Shown piece after piece: positions 39,073-52,008 of a stretch of DNA of 64,000 nt; position 1 is the first letter of the stretch; each line of letters opens with the position of its first letter. The notes beneath the pieces were generated by a model, which was not told where the DNA came from, made no database searches, and worked only from the letters and a program-made list of their open reading frames with translations. The stretch covers positions 3,567-67,566 of the forward strand of contig JADHZB010001445.1 of NCBI GenBank assembly GCA_015657535.1, given 5' to 3'. The position numbers were made by a program, and so were the translations under genes. This stretch comes from Nephromyces sp. MM_2019 (Eukaryota; Apicomplexa; Aconoidasida; Nephromycida).

Positions 39073-40657
39073 TTACGACATGCTGCCCATACGCTTGCGG
39101 CCGCTGGGCGTATCCGTATCATCCTTCGGCAGTGGCTCACTCATAAAATGTCCCGCAATTAAAAAGGCTAGCAGCGTGCCCCTAGACTTCACTGAACAAC
39201 TGTGCCTACACATCGATGAGTTTAGTTTTGCCATGAAGATGCTACCGGCATGGTAAGCGGCTCCGTGTTAGCTGCACCTGCTACACACGAAGATCTCATT
39301 CAAGTTTGGTAGATGTGGAGCCTCTAGCCTTCCAGAACAAACAATGGGCCCTGCTGAACGAGTTTCGTAGTAATTAAAGGCCAAGAATTTCGCCTTGCAT
39401 GCGTTTCTAAGCTCCGTTAAGCATCGAATCACCAATCTTCGTTTTAACTAGCCAGTGGAGGCTTGTAAAGCATCATTTGCGATGTTTTTCTACAGAGGAG
39501 AATTCATCGACGATAAATAAAAACAAAAATGAAGCAATTTGTTTTAGTTGTTCAAGCAGAGAAAAATAGTGATACCAGCTGCGTTTCAGTGTGTGGCGTA
39601 GCATTGCGAAAGCAAGCTTCTCGACTCAAGAAAAATGAATTACCTGCAGATGCTCTAAAGCACTGATCAGGCGATGTCTTGCCAAGTTTTGCGGAGCTGA
39701 GAGGTTATGTTATGAAATATCGCACTCATCGGCTATTTAAATGAAAAATTCTTCTTAAAGTATTTTTTAGACGAATATTAAGCAAAATTTATCAACTATA
39801 CGAAAGGAATCATCTTTTTGGTATCATGCCATGCTGAATACGTTTCGCAAATATGTGAATAGGCGAGTAGCATCCGGATCACATGCTGGCTAGCTCTTTC
39901 TCCAAATATTTTGGGATATCATAAAATTCTTAATCAATTAGAAAGTTGCTTTTGATATTATTGTTTATGATATACAATAGTATTGCCTCGGCAAAAATTA
40001 TGCAGCGTAGGCAACGTTAATTCCCTAAGATTGGCCATGCAAAAATTTTGAATCTGTCATTGGCTTTCTATATAAGTGCAATCGCAACCTAGCATACTTT
40101 TTTTGGCTTCGCCCTTGAGCGTTCTCCGTAGCATCAGGTTTCAACTAAGATTAATTTTTATAGCTTGCAACAGTATTAAGACATACAAACAAATTTTTAG
40201 GCTACGGTCAAATCAGTTCCGTATAGTGTGCCTCAGAGGAACACTTGGACACGAACTTCTCTAACCCATGGTAATGTTTTATACGCTCTATTCAAACCTG
40301 TCAATGTTATTGGCATCTTGAAATCTTTGTAGCTACGTTGCTGCGGCTATTCAGAAGTACAATGCAGAGTGCCCAGAGGGATTTTGGTTGTGTGCTGAAT
40401 AATTAATGTCCTATTTAACAGGCTCGTTTAGTATTTCAAACGAATATTGCGGTTTACGAGCTGGGTCTAATTAAGGATAAATAACTATCATCTGTTTACT
40501 ATATGGAACAAAAAATTTGAACCTGCTGAAGATTACTTTTAGTGACACATACAACATTCAAAAGAAACAGCACTTGCGAATTATACTCTGGTGGCGCAAG
40601 CTTTACCAACGAGGCATTTCCGGATATTTTGCCGCCAGATACGCTTTAATAGTTTCC
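39073..40657 (-). CDS. Unidentified membrane-type protein, 3' exons
   Basis: The terminal exon 39073-39181 encodes a hydrophobic segment (TLLAFLIAGHF) and a basic/acidic tail ending GRKRMGSMS and stop TAA. It joins in phase to 39278-39350 (GPIVCSGRLEAPHLPNLNEI). Farther upstream, 40607-40657 (ETIKAYLAAKYPEMPR) has both splice sites and may be an earlier exon. The order KYPEM, then SGRLEAPHLPNL, is loosely reminiscent of the Rdx/selenoprotein T fold (QRYPDI, then SKLESGHLPS), but the redox CxxC/U exon was not found and the C-terminal hydrophobic segment does not fit that family well. The 3' pair is better supported than the upstream link. Confidence 0.42.
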
Positions 40658-41110
40658 CTATGACATTTCTTTAATAAAAAGTGTACAGAAGTAGGGATTT
40701 TTTACTTTATTTGATAACTGAATCATTGAGGACCCTTTTTTTGTTAAGATAATAGGACCGAGCCATTATTTTTTCTACCGCAATCCAAGCAATGAAACAA
40801 TGACTTCAACAGAAAAGAATAAAAATTAGATTAAAAGGATGGATGTTTCAACGGAAACGTGCCCGCGGAATAACCATTTTCAGCTGGACCCAAGGTAGAA
40901 GAAGGCGACAACTTGTGACTTAGCCTCTTTTATGAAAAGCCTGTCTATTAGAAATATTCAGGAAGGCAAAGGAACCCCGAAGAATTCTCAATGCTGCAAA
41001 AAAGTATATGTAATCTGCCATGGAACTCTTAAAATTTTGGGCAAAATTTACTTCTAGAATATATCTCTTCAAAAATTATCGATGTTAGCACATAAAATAT
41101 GCTCCGCTAC

Positions 41111-41194
41111 CTCCTCATACGTTACTTTCTCGTGCAGTTTTTGGGTAACAACGTAAAATAGGGCTTTCAAATGTTGACAGGAAATTTTTTTCTT
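41111..41194 (-). CDS. Candidate internal exon, unidentified
   Basis: A 28-codon phase-0 exon with acceptor gatccag and donor gtagcg. The product contains HLKALFYVVTQKLHEKVTYE, an amphipathic helix pattern. Read without the donor, the frame continues to a stop near 41076. Neighbouring exons were not found. It could belong to the same gene as the exons at 39-40.7 kb. Confidence 0.35.
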
Positions 41195-41783
41195 CTGGAT
41201 CAGCTCACCAGGTAGATAGCCCCAATAATATTATTTTCACTTTATCTTCTTCCAGAATTGCGAGTTGGTTTTATGGTATCGTATCTTTAAATTATCAAGC
41301 TAAGTAATACGTTCTTCATCATTATGCAGCTGCATGGAATCGCCAAACAAACGAGTAGAGCATTGTCAACCCGCAGCGGTAGCTACATTTTTAACAGCAC
41401 TTTCGGTTCAAACAAGTTCGCTACCCCCAATTCAAACCTGAGTTTTAAATAAGAGAGATACAAGCGAGTTTAGTACTTTTATACCTTAAATTAGCTCAAT
41501 TAGTTTATTTTTTAACATGGACTACCTGAGCTGGACACCATCTTTTTATGATGGTAAAAACTCATTACCATATTTCTGAAACTCACTAAAGTGCTGGATT
41601 AATCCATAGGCTCTGGAATCATCGGGGGTGTCTTCTAAGTACTCAGCCACGGAGGATAGTGGTGGCGGGTGCAGTATAGGTGCTCTTGTACTTCATTGAA
41701 CCAGTGCAAAAACAATCTTTACATCACTCTTATATTAGCAATGACCGTTGCTTTTCGAATATCTAAAACCACAATATTTTTTG

Positions 41784-41955
41784 ATTCTCTCTAAAGAACA
41801 AGAATCTCCTGATCATGAATTCAGAATGACAAAGACACAAAAAGAAGCCGACAGGCAAAGAATCACAGAATCTCAACTGATGGGAGAGCTCCACAGCTTG
41901 AGAATGACAACACGGATAATAAATGAACTCCAGTGTGCTTATCGCACGGTTTGAG
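41784..41955 (+). CDS. Candidate plus-strand exon, coiled-coil-like
   Basis: An open frame with a charged helical product (TKTQKEADRQRITESQLMGE, then LHSLRMTTRIINEL) ends either at TGA 41953-41955 or at a donor (gtttga) just before it. No clear acceptor or neighbouring exon. The reading is plausible from residue composition only. Confidence 0.28.
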
Positions 41956-43634
41956 CTCAGTAGCTGACTTTCAAGATAAAATGCATCTTACTCTTGCTAA
42001 TCACTGATATTATTCAGCTAGTTAACATCCAAATATAACAGCGCATATACCGAGTTATGCACGTAGGATACGTTTTGTCTGAAGAATCCGTGCTTGACGG
42101 CATACTCTCAAACTAAGCTCTGTCCGGCCTACCTTATGTTTATGCAGCTGGCTTCTAGTCTGCTACACTCACGGAAGGTGCTACATGTGCACCCTCGCTA
42201 TGGCCTGTTCATGATAATTCGGAGTTATATCGAAACACTTATGTGGGCTATTCCTCGAAATTCTGGTAGGTAATCATCGGCCGAAGTGCCTCCAGATGGA
42301 TTAATAGTTTCGAAAAGGTGTCGTAACCATTCTGCCAAGCCTGCTATATCGTAACCAAATCACATCGAGGTGATAAGTGTTGACCCGCTACGGCGCCTGC
42401 GAAATTTTATCCCACGTGGAATATATGGGTTAAACTCATGGAGATACACTTGTCTTAAAATATCGTATACCCAGCGGAAGTAGCGCGCTACTCTTACTAC
42501 CGGTACTGCTGGTTTGGAGCTCTTTTCTGCCGCTTTTTGGATATGCGATACTAAGAAAACATTTGTGCTTGCTGCCGTGATGCGTTATTCTGTCTGGTAT
42601 ATATGGTATAAACTTGCAAGAAATATCTGCCTTAATGAAGATAATAGTATTATCCAACTACAAAATGACCATCTCAACAGCTCGCAACATTTTTTCACGT
42701 TTCATGATGGATCATTAATTTTAGCTGCTGCAGGGGGATAGAAGCACTATTCTCCATCCAAAAAAAGTATTTTTCTGATTTACTAGCTATGCTTAAGTTG
42801 TGTTCCTGGGCTGATCTATTATATGCATTGAGTTTTTGCAGTATCATCTGAAAATTGCTTTGAATTATAGTTATGTTTAGGGTTAATGCGTGATGTTTGT
42901 TATTTGCCTCTGCAAGAATATGGTGTTGTACCAAGTGAAGCAGCCCTTCCCATGTAAAGTTCCGCTAGTACTGCTCGGTATATTTTAGGATCAAAACTAC
43001 TGCTTTTCCTTTGAGTAGAAGCCAAAACATATGTTAGAGTTAATAAGTTTGTAATTTCTCTTAGTCAGTACCCTTCTCTTCATGCTTGTCATAAAATCTT
43101 TCCTGATCCGACACGAATGACGTACCTACGCGAAACTCTTAACAAACTTGTAGCCCCATTTCTTCCGACCTAATTTCTTGCCCAGAACTAAATTAATTCC
43201 GTTGCTTCCTACAAGCATTTTTGGCTTTTATAACTCTTTTTCTGATTTTTCCTTCGTGTATATTAGACGCCTGCAAGTATTAGCTTTTGCATCTTTCGGT
43301 GCGTTTGAGCTAACTCTCCGTGAGAGCTGAACGATCGACTTTTTGTTGCTACGGCGTGAAATTGTTTTATAGACACGAGCAGCAGCTGTGGCTATAAGAT
43401 TTTGTTTGCTTCATTACACTATTTCCATCACCTGCTTTTAGCATTGTGGTTACGCTGCATAAAACTTTATTTTTTTTCCTCCTACTTTTTGAAGCGGGTT
43501 TTTGCATGAATTCTACTCAGTATCTTCTGCTGCGTTGGTGTACTCCTCTTTTCGGTCTACATATGTAACGCCACTTTTTTATGTCAAGAATCCTACGACC
43601 CTATAGAGCAGCTCACTTACAGCGGTGGACAAAC

Positions 43635-46600
43635 ATGGAGCGTGTGCGGGCAAAGTCTTTTCTACGGGGATCGATGAGCTCCTCTAACAAGGGCTCTTGG
43701 CGGAATAGTTCTGCTCCATCTTCTCCCCTAGGTGCGAACTCAACACCCCAAATGCTTCGAGGTTGGTGGAAAAGCGAAAAATTGTGCGTCACCAAAGCAA
43801 GGTCGTTTTGAGGAAATTGTTGACACTTGAAGATTGGCTAATGTATGCAGTTTTTTTTGCCATGCCTTACACATATCTGAGAACACTCAAGTGATAAGAC
43901 TAGTTCAATCACCAATATGGGTAGCAAATTCTAGACACAGGTTTTTCTGGATGCTTAATTTGTTCGATTGGTCTTCATTTGAATTGGAATTTTTCTAGAA
44001 CATAATAAAAGCTGTCTTTAAACATCAAACGGCTCACGTTTAGAGAGATATGAATTTGAACTTTCAGCAGGCCTCTCAGAATTTTAATGCTTGAATTTTG
44101 AGACTTATGACTGCATGTTCTTCTCAATCCACCCGGCTGCCAAGGCTTCACTTTTAGAGAGCTATTTTTTTATTTGTAATCTTCCTGGGTCAAATTTGCT
44201 GTTTTAAAAGCTAATGCTGCTGTTAGCAATTCTCTGCACGTATTGCTTTGTCTCTTTAGCTGAAGATATGGCGCAGCTTCCTTGCTATGTTGATACAAAT
44301 GACGGGTCCCCCGCAGAAGCTCGTGACCTCAAGTATTTGCTGCTGCCTCAGAGAACTGAAATTTATCATGAAGGGGGGGATGAAGAGTGTGTTATGCATA
44401 ACATTCAGCTGGCTCCAGTTACATGGATGGATGACCTTATGGGCCTTTGGCATATCCTAAAGTCGTGGTACTGGTGATTACATGGTTCATGTTGTTAGGT
44501 GAGATTAGTATCTGTTTGATGTTTCGCTCTTGGTTGTTGTTTCCAATGGCTTTTACTTCTCTCTCAAAGCGTCTATATACCTGTGTATTTGGCTGAATTA
44601 GTTGAAGTAGTCGCCCAGCATGTTTATCGAGTAAAACATTTTGTTTCTGTACGTCTCAGTGTATGAAGTTCTATTGTATGAATCTCATCCTTCGCTATGT
44701 ATGCATCCACCTGTTGGCATACAGCCCTTGTCCATACGCTCTAATATAGTCGTCTCATAGTATAATGTGAAGTATGCTTGTTGGTTATACTTGTGTGTTT
44801 GAGTGTACATACAGCGGTTTTTTCCTTTGTCAGCTTCTGTAATTTTTATCCATTAAGCCTAAATTGTAGCATAAATACCACGTAATGTTTGATACAGATA
44901 CTTGTCGTTATCCCTTGTTTGCATTAATTATTTCCTTTTTTGTTAAATTTTGTGTGCATTAATTTTATGTTTTTTTGTTATTGAAATACTGTTTAATTAT
45001 TTTTTGGCAAACGCATATTGCTCTAATTGGAGCCCAAAAAATGAAGGTTGATACAGCCTTTTTGCTTTTCCATTCATTTTATAGTGAAAATGGCTTCCAC
45101 CTAATTATTTTCCCATTTGTTTTAAAGGTTAAATTTGTTGCTTATTATGAGCCCACTGGGGCTTTTGAGCCACTATATGGGATGGCCTGCGGTCTTTGTC
45201 TTTTGGTTAAACTTTTTCGCCCTAATCCCATTGGCCTCCCTGCTTGGGAATGCAACTGAAGAATTAGCTTTGCATTCTGGAGGTTAGAGTTTTTGCTGAT
45301 AAAAGCAAGGGTTGCTACGTCTCATGCATGTTATGCTACCTTTAATTCCTTCAAGTAAAAAGTCGTTACCTCTTCTTTTATACCTGCTTTAGTTTTGTTT
45401 TCTTCGTGCGTTACTTGCATGGCTTAATCTAATTTATATTTGATGATGCTTGTATATTTAATACTTCCTTCACCATTTCCTGCCCTAATCGCTGTGTTAA
45501 TTTTCTGATAATGTTTTGGGTGGCAAACTCTTTAAAAGAATCTTTGTAATAAAGTAGAAAAATTGAAGATTTCTTCTTTATTTGATTTGATTTCCTTTTT
45601 TGAAGTTAGTATTGAAGTAGGAATTTTGCAGCATTTTGTTCTCCTGTTAATGATGAAGAGTAGTTTGCAGTTTTTTTAAGAATTGTTTGTATGGTGATTT
45701 TTATAAGTCAACAGCTTATTACGGTTTCTTACAAAATTATGATTTTGTAAGAGAAAAGATAAATTGTGGGGAATTTTTAAGGAGAGCAGTAACTTGATTA
45801 GGAGAATAACATTGCTATTTCACATCTAAAGCTGTTTTAACTTTTTCGTTATTTAATAGAGGGTTTTTTTCTTATTTAAATGAGTTTTTGTAGGGAATAC
45901 ACAATTGGCTTAAACTTAAAAGATGAAATATTGCATATTTTATGAAGATGAAGGAAATTGTACGCGAATGAAGCAAAAATTGCAATTTCACGCTCCTATA
46001 ATACAAAAAAATAGCTTTTTGTATAGTTTATCTAGGAATAGGCATGCTGTGCATGAGCTATATCTGTTAACCCCTGTATTTTAGGTCTTTTAGGTCTTTT
46101 AGGTCTTTTAGGACTTTTAGGGTTTTGCTTTGAAATTTTTTCTAAAAAAAGAGCCTCTTTGTACTTTTATCAATATTCCAGGTTTTTTTGCTTTGATATG
46201 CATTTGCGTCCTCTCGTTCTTGTCATTATCTTCAGATATTATTGGGGGGCTTTTGAATGCCACTTTTGGTAACGCAATTGAAATGATTATAGCAGTCCAA
46301 GCTTTAAAGGCGGTAAGTGGGGCTTGCATAAACTGCTTCTTCTCGCTCTATACAACATCCTTTGTTTTACCATTCCATGTGCATCACGAGTCTTTTACTA
46401 GGCTAACCATCCCAGCATTCTTTGCAATTCTTAGGGGTCTTTTGGTAAGCGCAGTCAATTTATGAGGCTTTTTACTAAGATATATATTATCCTTCATTTA
46501 TATTGCTGAAAAGAAAGTATAGAACTACATTAAATAGAAATCATTACACTCTGTAGTTCAATATATGATAGCAGATATCATCCTAGTGTCACTTGTAGAA

Positions 46601-49600
46601 CTACAATTCTTTCGTATTTTTTGACTTAGTTTCGCCAAATTATCGTTGAAAAGATGAAAAAGCCGATAGATGAAGCCTAATAAACCCGCTAGTCCCTACT
46701 TAAACAGGCCCTACTGCTGCTGCTATTGTAGTTTTTCTGAAAGTGGCTTCTCAAATAAGGGCGATGTATGTGTACATTAGTGCTTCCAGAATGATTTTGT
46801 TGAAATGAAGCAAAACCACGAACCTTTTCCTTTTTAGTGTTATAATCGACATTGCTTTTTGGTTTGCACTGCTGTTTAACTCGCAGTTTGCAGGTAGCTC
46901 TCTGTTGCTTTTGTCTTTCTGCTTCTTGAAAGGCAGTTTCAGCAGCTTCGATAAAAGTATCACTCACCCACTTTGTAAGCATATGAGCAGGCTAAGCATT
47001 ACTATTCTATAGTTCGCACGCTAAGAGCTCTCCCTCGGAGTCAAAAATTTCCTTTTCTTTCTCCTGTTTTTTCCTTGCAAAATCTATTTTTTTGGTTTTC
47101 TAAAGTATATATATAGTTGCTTTTAATGGTAATCTTCAAGTGTGCGAATTTTTCCACAGTACCTTTTTTCGGTATGATATTTCCATTAAGTTTCTTCCCT
47201 CCACCCCCTGCTTAATCTGTACTTTCAGCTTCGCTGTGGCGATTTCTTAATTGAAGATGAGCAAAATTTAATATTTTCCGCTAAAATACCCCTTAGATCC
47301 TCCCAATTTTTTGTGTGGATTCTTTCAGGGCTTGATATATGTCGTCCAAGGAACTCTAATCGGAAGTATTCTCTCAAATCTTCTCTTAGTACTTGGAATG
47401 GCTTTTTTTGCAGGGGGTTTAAAGCATCACGTGCAGCGTTTCAACGAGAAAGGTAAGAATTTGAATGCCGGTTACACTATTAGTATTTTTGAATCGACTT
47501 AGAGCATCTCCTTGAAAGTGTTTCTTTTTTCGATTTTATCTTTTGAAGACCCTCTTTCTTTTTTACATATTCCTTAAGCTGAGACGCTTTTTTTCACAAA
47601 GAACTCTTTTTATTTGAATTTCAGTTATTACTGCATTACACTTGTGTTTTTTTTTGGAGAAAAATGAGGTTTTTCATGGCGATATCTGTAGCTATGTAAA
47701 GTTTCTGACCTTGTCCTTTTGCAAAAAGTCTGCGATGCGTACGAACTGATGCTATGCATTGACCCCTGACGCCTTTTTTATGAAAATATATATCTCCTGG
47801 AAGATATGGACATTTTGCCAACTTTTATGTCATTTTATTATGATCTTTTGATAGAGAATATTAAAAATGGTAGGAAAAGTCTTTTCTATTGTCTTTATGC
47901 TGACTAGCGGTTTCACCTAGGAGTGTATATATACCTCCTCACACACTTTAGAACTTCGTCAAGGCTTGAGAGGCTTTTTTTTTATCAAGTCGCTCAGGTA
48001 GATGATGTGATAGTGCTGTATTAATTTCATAAGTGTGTTTGCACACACCATGGATAAAAGACCCTAAACCTTAAGTCAGAATCTATATTTGTAGAATCTT
48101 ATCTACACTTGAAACTGCCTCGAGTACGTGCTTTGTATTCCTGTATTTTGAGCATTCTTTGTTGGAGAAATTTTTCCTATTAATTCATATGCTGCTGTGT
48201 GTTTGGATGCTTCACTGAGTGATCTTTGATCTGCTTATTTTTGAATGTGTATCACTTGCTGTTTAGGGGCCAGTTGCAGCGTTTCTTTGCTGTTTTTATC
48301 TTGCATGTCTATCATCGTACCCACTGTAACTGGAACTGTTGCTGGAAGCTCGGCATCCCCGGAGCTACTAATGGTAAAACAGAAGCAAGTTTTGTCACAA
48401 ATTGTGGGTTTTTGATGTCTTTTTCACAGTTTTGACTTGAAATTGGTCGTGATCTGAATGTGAGTGTTGTATCAAGAATTATAATATACCTGATAGCCTC
48501 AAATGTCGTGCATTCATTCTTGCTTATCTGAGCGATTTCAAAAAATGCATCTTATTTTCTTTCAAGGTGTCTCGGTTAACTTCAGTTCTAGTCTCGATCA
48601 CTTACTGTCTTTTCCTCTTTTTTCAACTACATACGCATCTTAGCCAGTTCCAAGGATCTTCTCCAGGTATTTTTCATCTTTGAAATATGTGTGAGATGAG
48701 TTTTGTATGATTGGAGGTTGCTATTATCTACATTAAAAGTCGATGCTGTAAACTGTTTGCCGTTTGATTTGATACGGATTTTCCACCCATAAAAACTGAT
48801 GATTTTTCTACAAATCCTACGTTTTTTCCATCAAAAACGATTGAAAAAGTGGATTTCTCTGCACTTATTATCTTGGTTTTTTTGGGTAAAAAACAGCATT
48901 TTTATCTTCGGACATCGTGTTTGTCGCATTGTTTCCTCAGTTGTTGACTTTGAGTAAGGGATGCTTTCTTACTACACATATTTCGTCTGTTTTCGATATT
49001 TTTTTGCAGGAGAGAGAGGTGTTCCCCAGCTTTCTAAGATAACTTCTGCTGCATTACTGTTTGGGGTGACGATTATAATCGCTTGCCACTCTGGTTCGTT
49101 TATTAGCCTTTTTTTTGTCCAGAAGTGGGCAAAGAGTCAAAGAGAAAAGCGAATCAACCTTTCGTGTGCACGAGGTGTCATGGTTTATGATTAGGTCGCG
49201 ATTATACGGTCAGATGAGAGGGTTACATCAGCATACACTTTAATGCTATGAAAATCTTCAATAAAAACTGCAAAAATGCCTTGTGTTTTAAGGTTTTTAT
49301 ATCCTTATTTACACTTTATATTTATCTTCGATTCGCAGAGTTTTTGGTTGGCAGCATAGAAGCGATGATCTCCGTATATAACATATCCGAAAGTTTCATT
49401 GGAATAATTCTTTTGCCAATTGTCGGAAATGGTGCAGAACACTTGACTGCAGTGTCTGTTGCAATGAAGAATAAAGTGGACCTCACTATGGGGGTTGCCG
49501 TTGGTTCCTCAGTGCAAGTAGGCTCGAATTTGGTGTGATTTTTCATGTTTTTAGTTCTTTTTTCTAGGCATGAGGTATATGATACGGCTTTTCGGCTTAG

Positions 49601-51870
49601 GTGGGTGGCTTCACTCTTAGTATGTTCAAAGAGCTAGATTACATCGCATCCCTCGAATATGCTAGTGAAAGCTTTGAATAGTAGGCTTTTTTTAATGCTT
49701 TGTGTCTGTGTGTGTGCCTGTGTGCCTGTTTGTGTGTCTGTCTATGTGCCTATGTGCCTGTGTGTCTATGTGCCTGTGTGTCTGTGTGTGTGTGTTACGG
49801 AGGAAACTCCTTGAATACATTTTTCTCGCAGTTTTATTCTGAATGATGTTTCTTTTTTTTGGTTAAACACCTTTTTTCTTCAGTCTTGTATTCTAGGCTG
49901 AATTTTTTCAGTCTTTGGTGTGTGTGTTTGGCAGCATAATACTGTGGGTAATTATTTAATCTTGATGATATATAGTGTTATCTTGGCTGATATTTTCATG
50001 TTGTTATTCGAAGCTATGGTTTCTGAATTTCAAAATTTTTATTTTTTCATGTATATTTGTGCTTTTTTCATAAAGTTCTAAGCGATAGGCTTATTATGTT
50101 TTGCGCTTGAGCTGCATCTGATCTTTGCCCTAGTTATTCTCACGAAGCGAGTGATTATAGGCATTTTCTGGTTGTTTTGCTCTGGTGATGTTTTCAGTGC
50201 ATTTTTTAATGGCTTTGCTTTTCTGGTGAAAAGTCTATAGCTACGTTCATCTTAACTTTCCCGAACTATGTTGCAGAGGCGAGTTTTAGTGCCTTTACTC
50301 CCTTTGTCATTCAAGAGAGAGTTTTGCTTGCATCCTCAAGGTCACTCATGATTTCACCAAAGTCGTTAAGGACAGCTTCCAATAGAGTATAGAGAATGAG
50401 AACACACACACCAAACAAAAAGGCATATAAAGAATTTATGCATTATATAATTGAAGAGGTTTAACAAGGAGTAAATGTTTTCTGAAGATTTTTAATGCCA
50501 AAAAAAATTTTTTTTTGCTTTTAATGGAATGTGGGAAAAACGGCAAAAGGTTTATCCCGAAGCAATTTCATTGATTGCTATATTTTTGACAGTTAAGGTG
50601 TGTGTTTATGCTTCACTAGTAGGTTTTTGTCTAGCAAGGAAAAAAGTCGCTTCCACAAATTCCAAATTGAGTCAGATTTCAAGCACTGAAAACCAAAGGT
50701 TTTTACATTTGAAAAGCTGCTAATACCCGCAGAAAATCTCTACCTATTTGGTTTTGAGTTTCTGCAGCGATTGGATCATTGCCAGATTCCAATATAAACG
50801 GAAAAAAGCCTCTCTCCCTTTTGTCTGCTGTGCTACTTTACAGATCGCTCTGTTTGTAGTCCCGTTCACAGTCATTTCTGGCTGGGTCCTAGATCAGCCG
50901 ATGACATTGGTCTTCTCTCCTCTTTTGGCAAGCGTCCTTATAATGTCTGTTATTGTCCTCATGGGTATGTACTCTGCTTGTTGAATTTTGCAGGCTTCGA
51001 TTAATTTTAGTATGTGCTTGTCGTTAATTTCTGTGGAAAATACGGTTAGAATGGGGGTTTACCTCATTTTAGTGTGTGTTTGTCATCATTTTTGCGAAAT
51101 ATACGGTTAGACTATAATATTAAATGAACTATGAAATCTTATTATTGTAGTTTTTATTTCTATTTTTTTTGGTATCGCATGACTCAGCTATTGTTCAAGA
51201 TGGTGAAAGTAATTGGCTTGAGGGAGCTCTCCTGATTACTGCATATTTAATCGTTGGAGTCGTATTCTGGTAAGTTTTGATATTGCAAACAGCGCTTGAA
51301 CTGCCGTTTTTTTGTATAAATGCATATTATAAACCTAGCAAAACTTGTAGGTTAGTTCCCATTTTTGTGTGTGGAAATGTCGTCTTCCACTGCTGCCAAC
51401 TCAGCGGTTTTTGCCGAAAATTTTGATGCATTTAAGACTTGAAATAGGTATGTGCGTAGCGATCTCTATTTTTTTCCGTTCCTATGAGCAGGTCACTTGG
51501 TACTTTACTGAAGTGTGCGTGTCGAGCTGCTGCCCTCAGCTAACTTAGCTAACTGCATACTTTTATTTCAATATATAGAAGGTGATACGGTTGATATTTC
51601 TCTCTTTTTTTTATATTCGCTCTTTTCCCTTTTGCCTCTTTAGATTTTTTCCTTTTTTCTGTTACATCAATGATATTATAAGGAGGAGGGGGTGGAGAAA
51701 TGAGATTGGGAAAAAGAGGAGGGGGGAAATAAAGTATCAAAAAAGCCTTTGAAGCCCGTCTTCAGCAACTTACCAAATAATTTCGACTTTTAATTTTTCC
51801 GTATCGCGAATTACTTTATATTCCTATCTCTAGGTACTCTGATTCAATTATCGAAAGAAAAAAGCTTTAG
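43635..51870 (+). CDS. CAX: CAX-type Ca2+(cation)/H+ exchanger
   Basis: Eleven-helix antiporter that loads Ca2+ into vacuole-like acidic stores in exchange for H+. Exons: 5' exon about 43635-43783, then 44260-44467, 45128-45282, 46236-46312, 47329-47452, 48267-48373, 48567-48666, 49010-49093, 49339-49517, 50844-50964, 51188-51269, 51834-51870. From 44260 onward every phase closes. Motifs: HILKSWLNLLLIMSPLG, GNATEELAL, GGLLNATFGNAIEMIIA (first alpha repeat), VVQGTLIGSILSNLLLVLGM, IVGNGAEHLTAVSVAMKNK (second alpha repeat), VAVGSSVQIALFVVPF, GWVLDQPMTL, DGESNWLEGALL and the ending VVFWYSDSIIERKKL. The glutamates of both alpha repeats are present. The Ser-rich N-terminal exon (RVRAKSFLRG, APSSPLGANS) does not join 44260 in phase as drawn, so its end or an extra small exon is unresolved. 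It may be an autoinhibitory tail, by analogy with plant CAX. Confidence 0.93.
46081..46122 (+). repeat. 9-bp repeat of ttaggtctt, about 4.5 copies
   Basis: Units at 46081, 46090 and 46099 are identical (ttaggtctt). The fourth has one change (ttaggactt) and the array ends ttagggttttg. It lies in the CAX intron, about 110 bases before the acceptor used at 46235. Each unit contains an AG, so it offers several decoy acceptors. Confidence 0.85.
49701..49796 (+). repeat. Intronic TG/TC/TA microsatellite
   Basis: About 95 bases of tgtgtctg, tgtgcctg and tctatgtgcc words in the CAX intron after exon 49339-49517. Similar short (CA)n or (TG)n tracts occur in dynein introns (for example 6656-6676, 6812-6828, 9725-9741). 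Confidence 0.85.
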
Positions 51871-52008
51871 CATTGAAGAGTTTTGCCACAACTTTGGCAA
51901 AAATCAAATCTTCAATAGCAGCCTATCGGAAGGCCTAATAATTTTCAATGTTGCGGTGCTACAAGGAAAACTCAATTAGATAGCCTGTTTTTTTGTATTA
52001 TTATATAC

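Noticed and set aside
51853..51979. Plus-strand frame containing SKEKSFSIEEF ending near 51979
   Set aside because: The same acceptor used in a different phase gives the expected CAX ending FWYS and closes the phase, so this frame is incidental.
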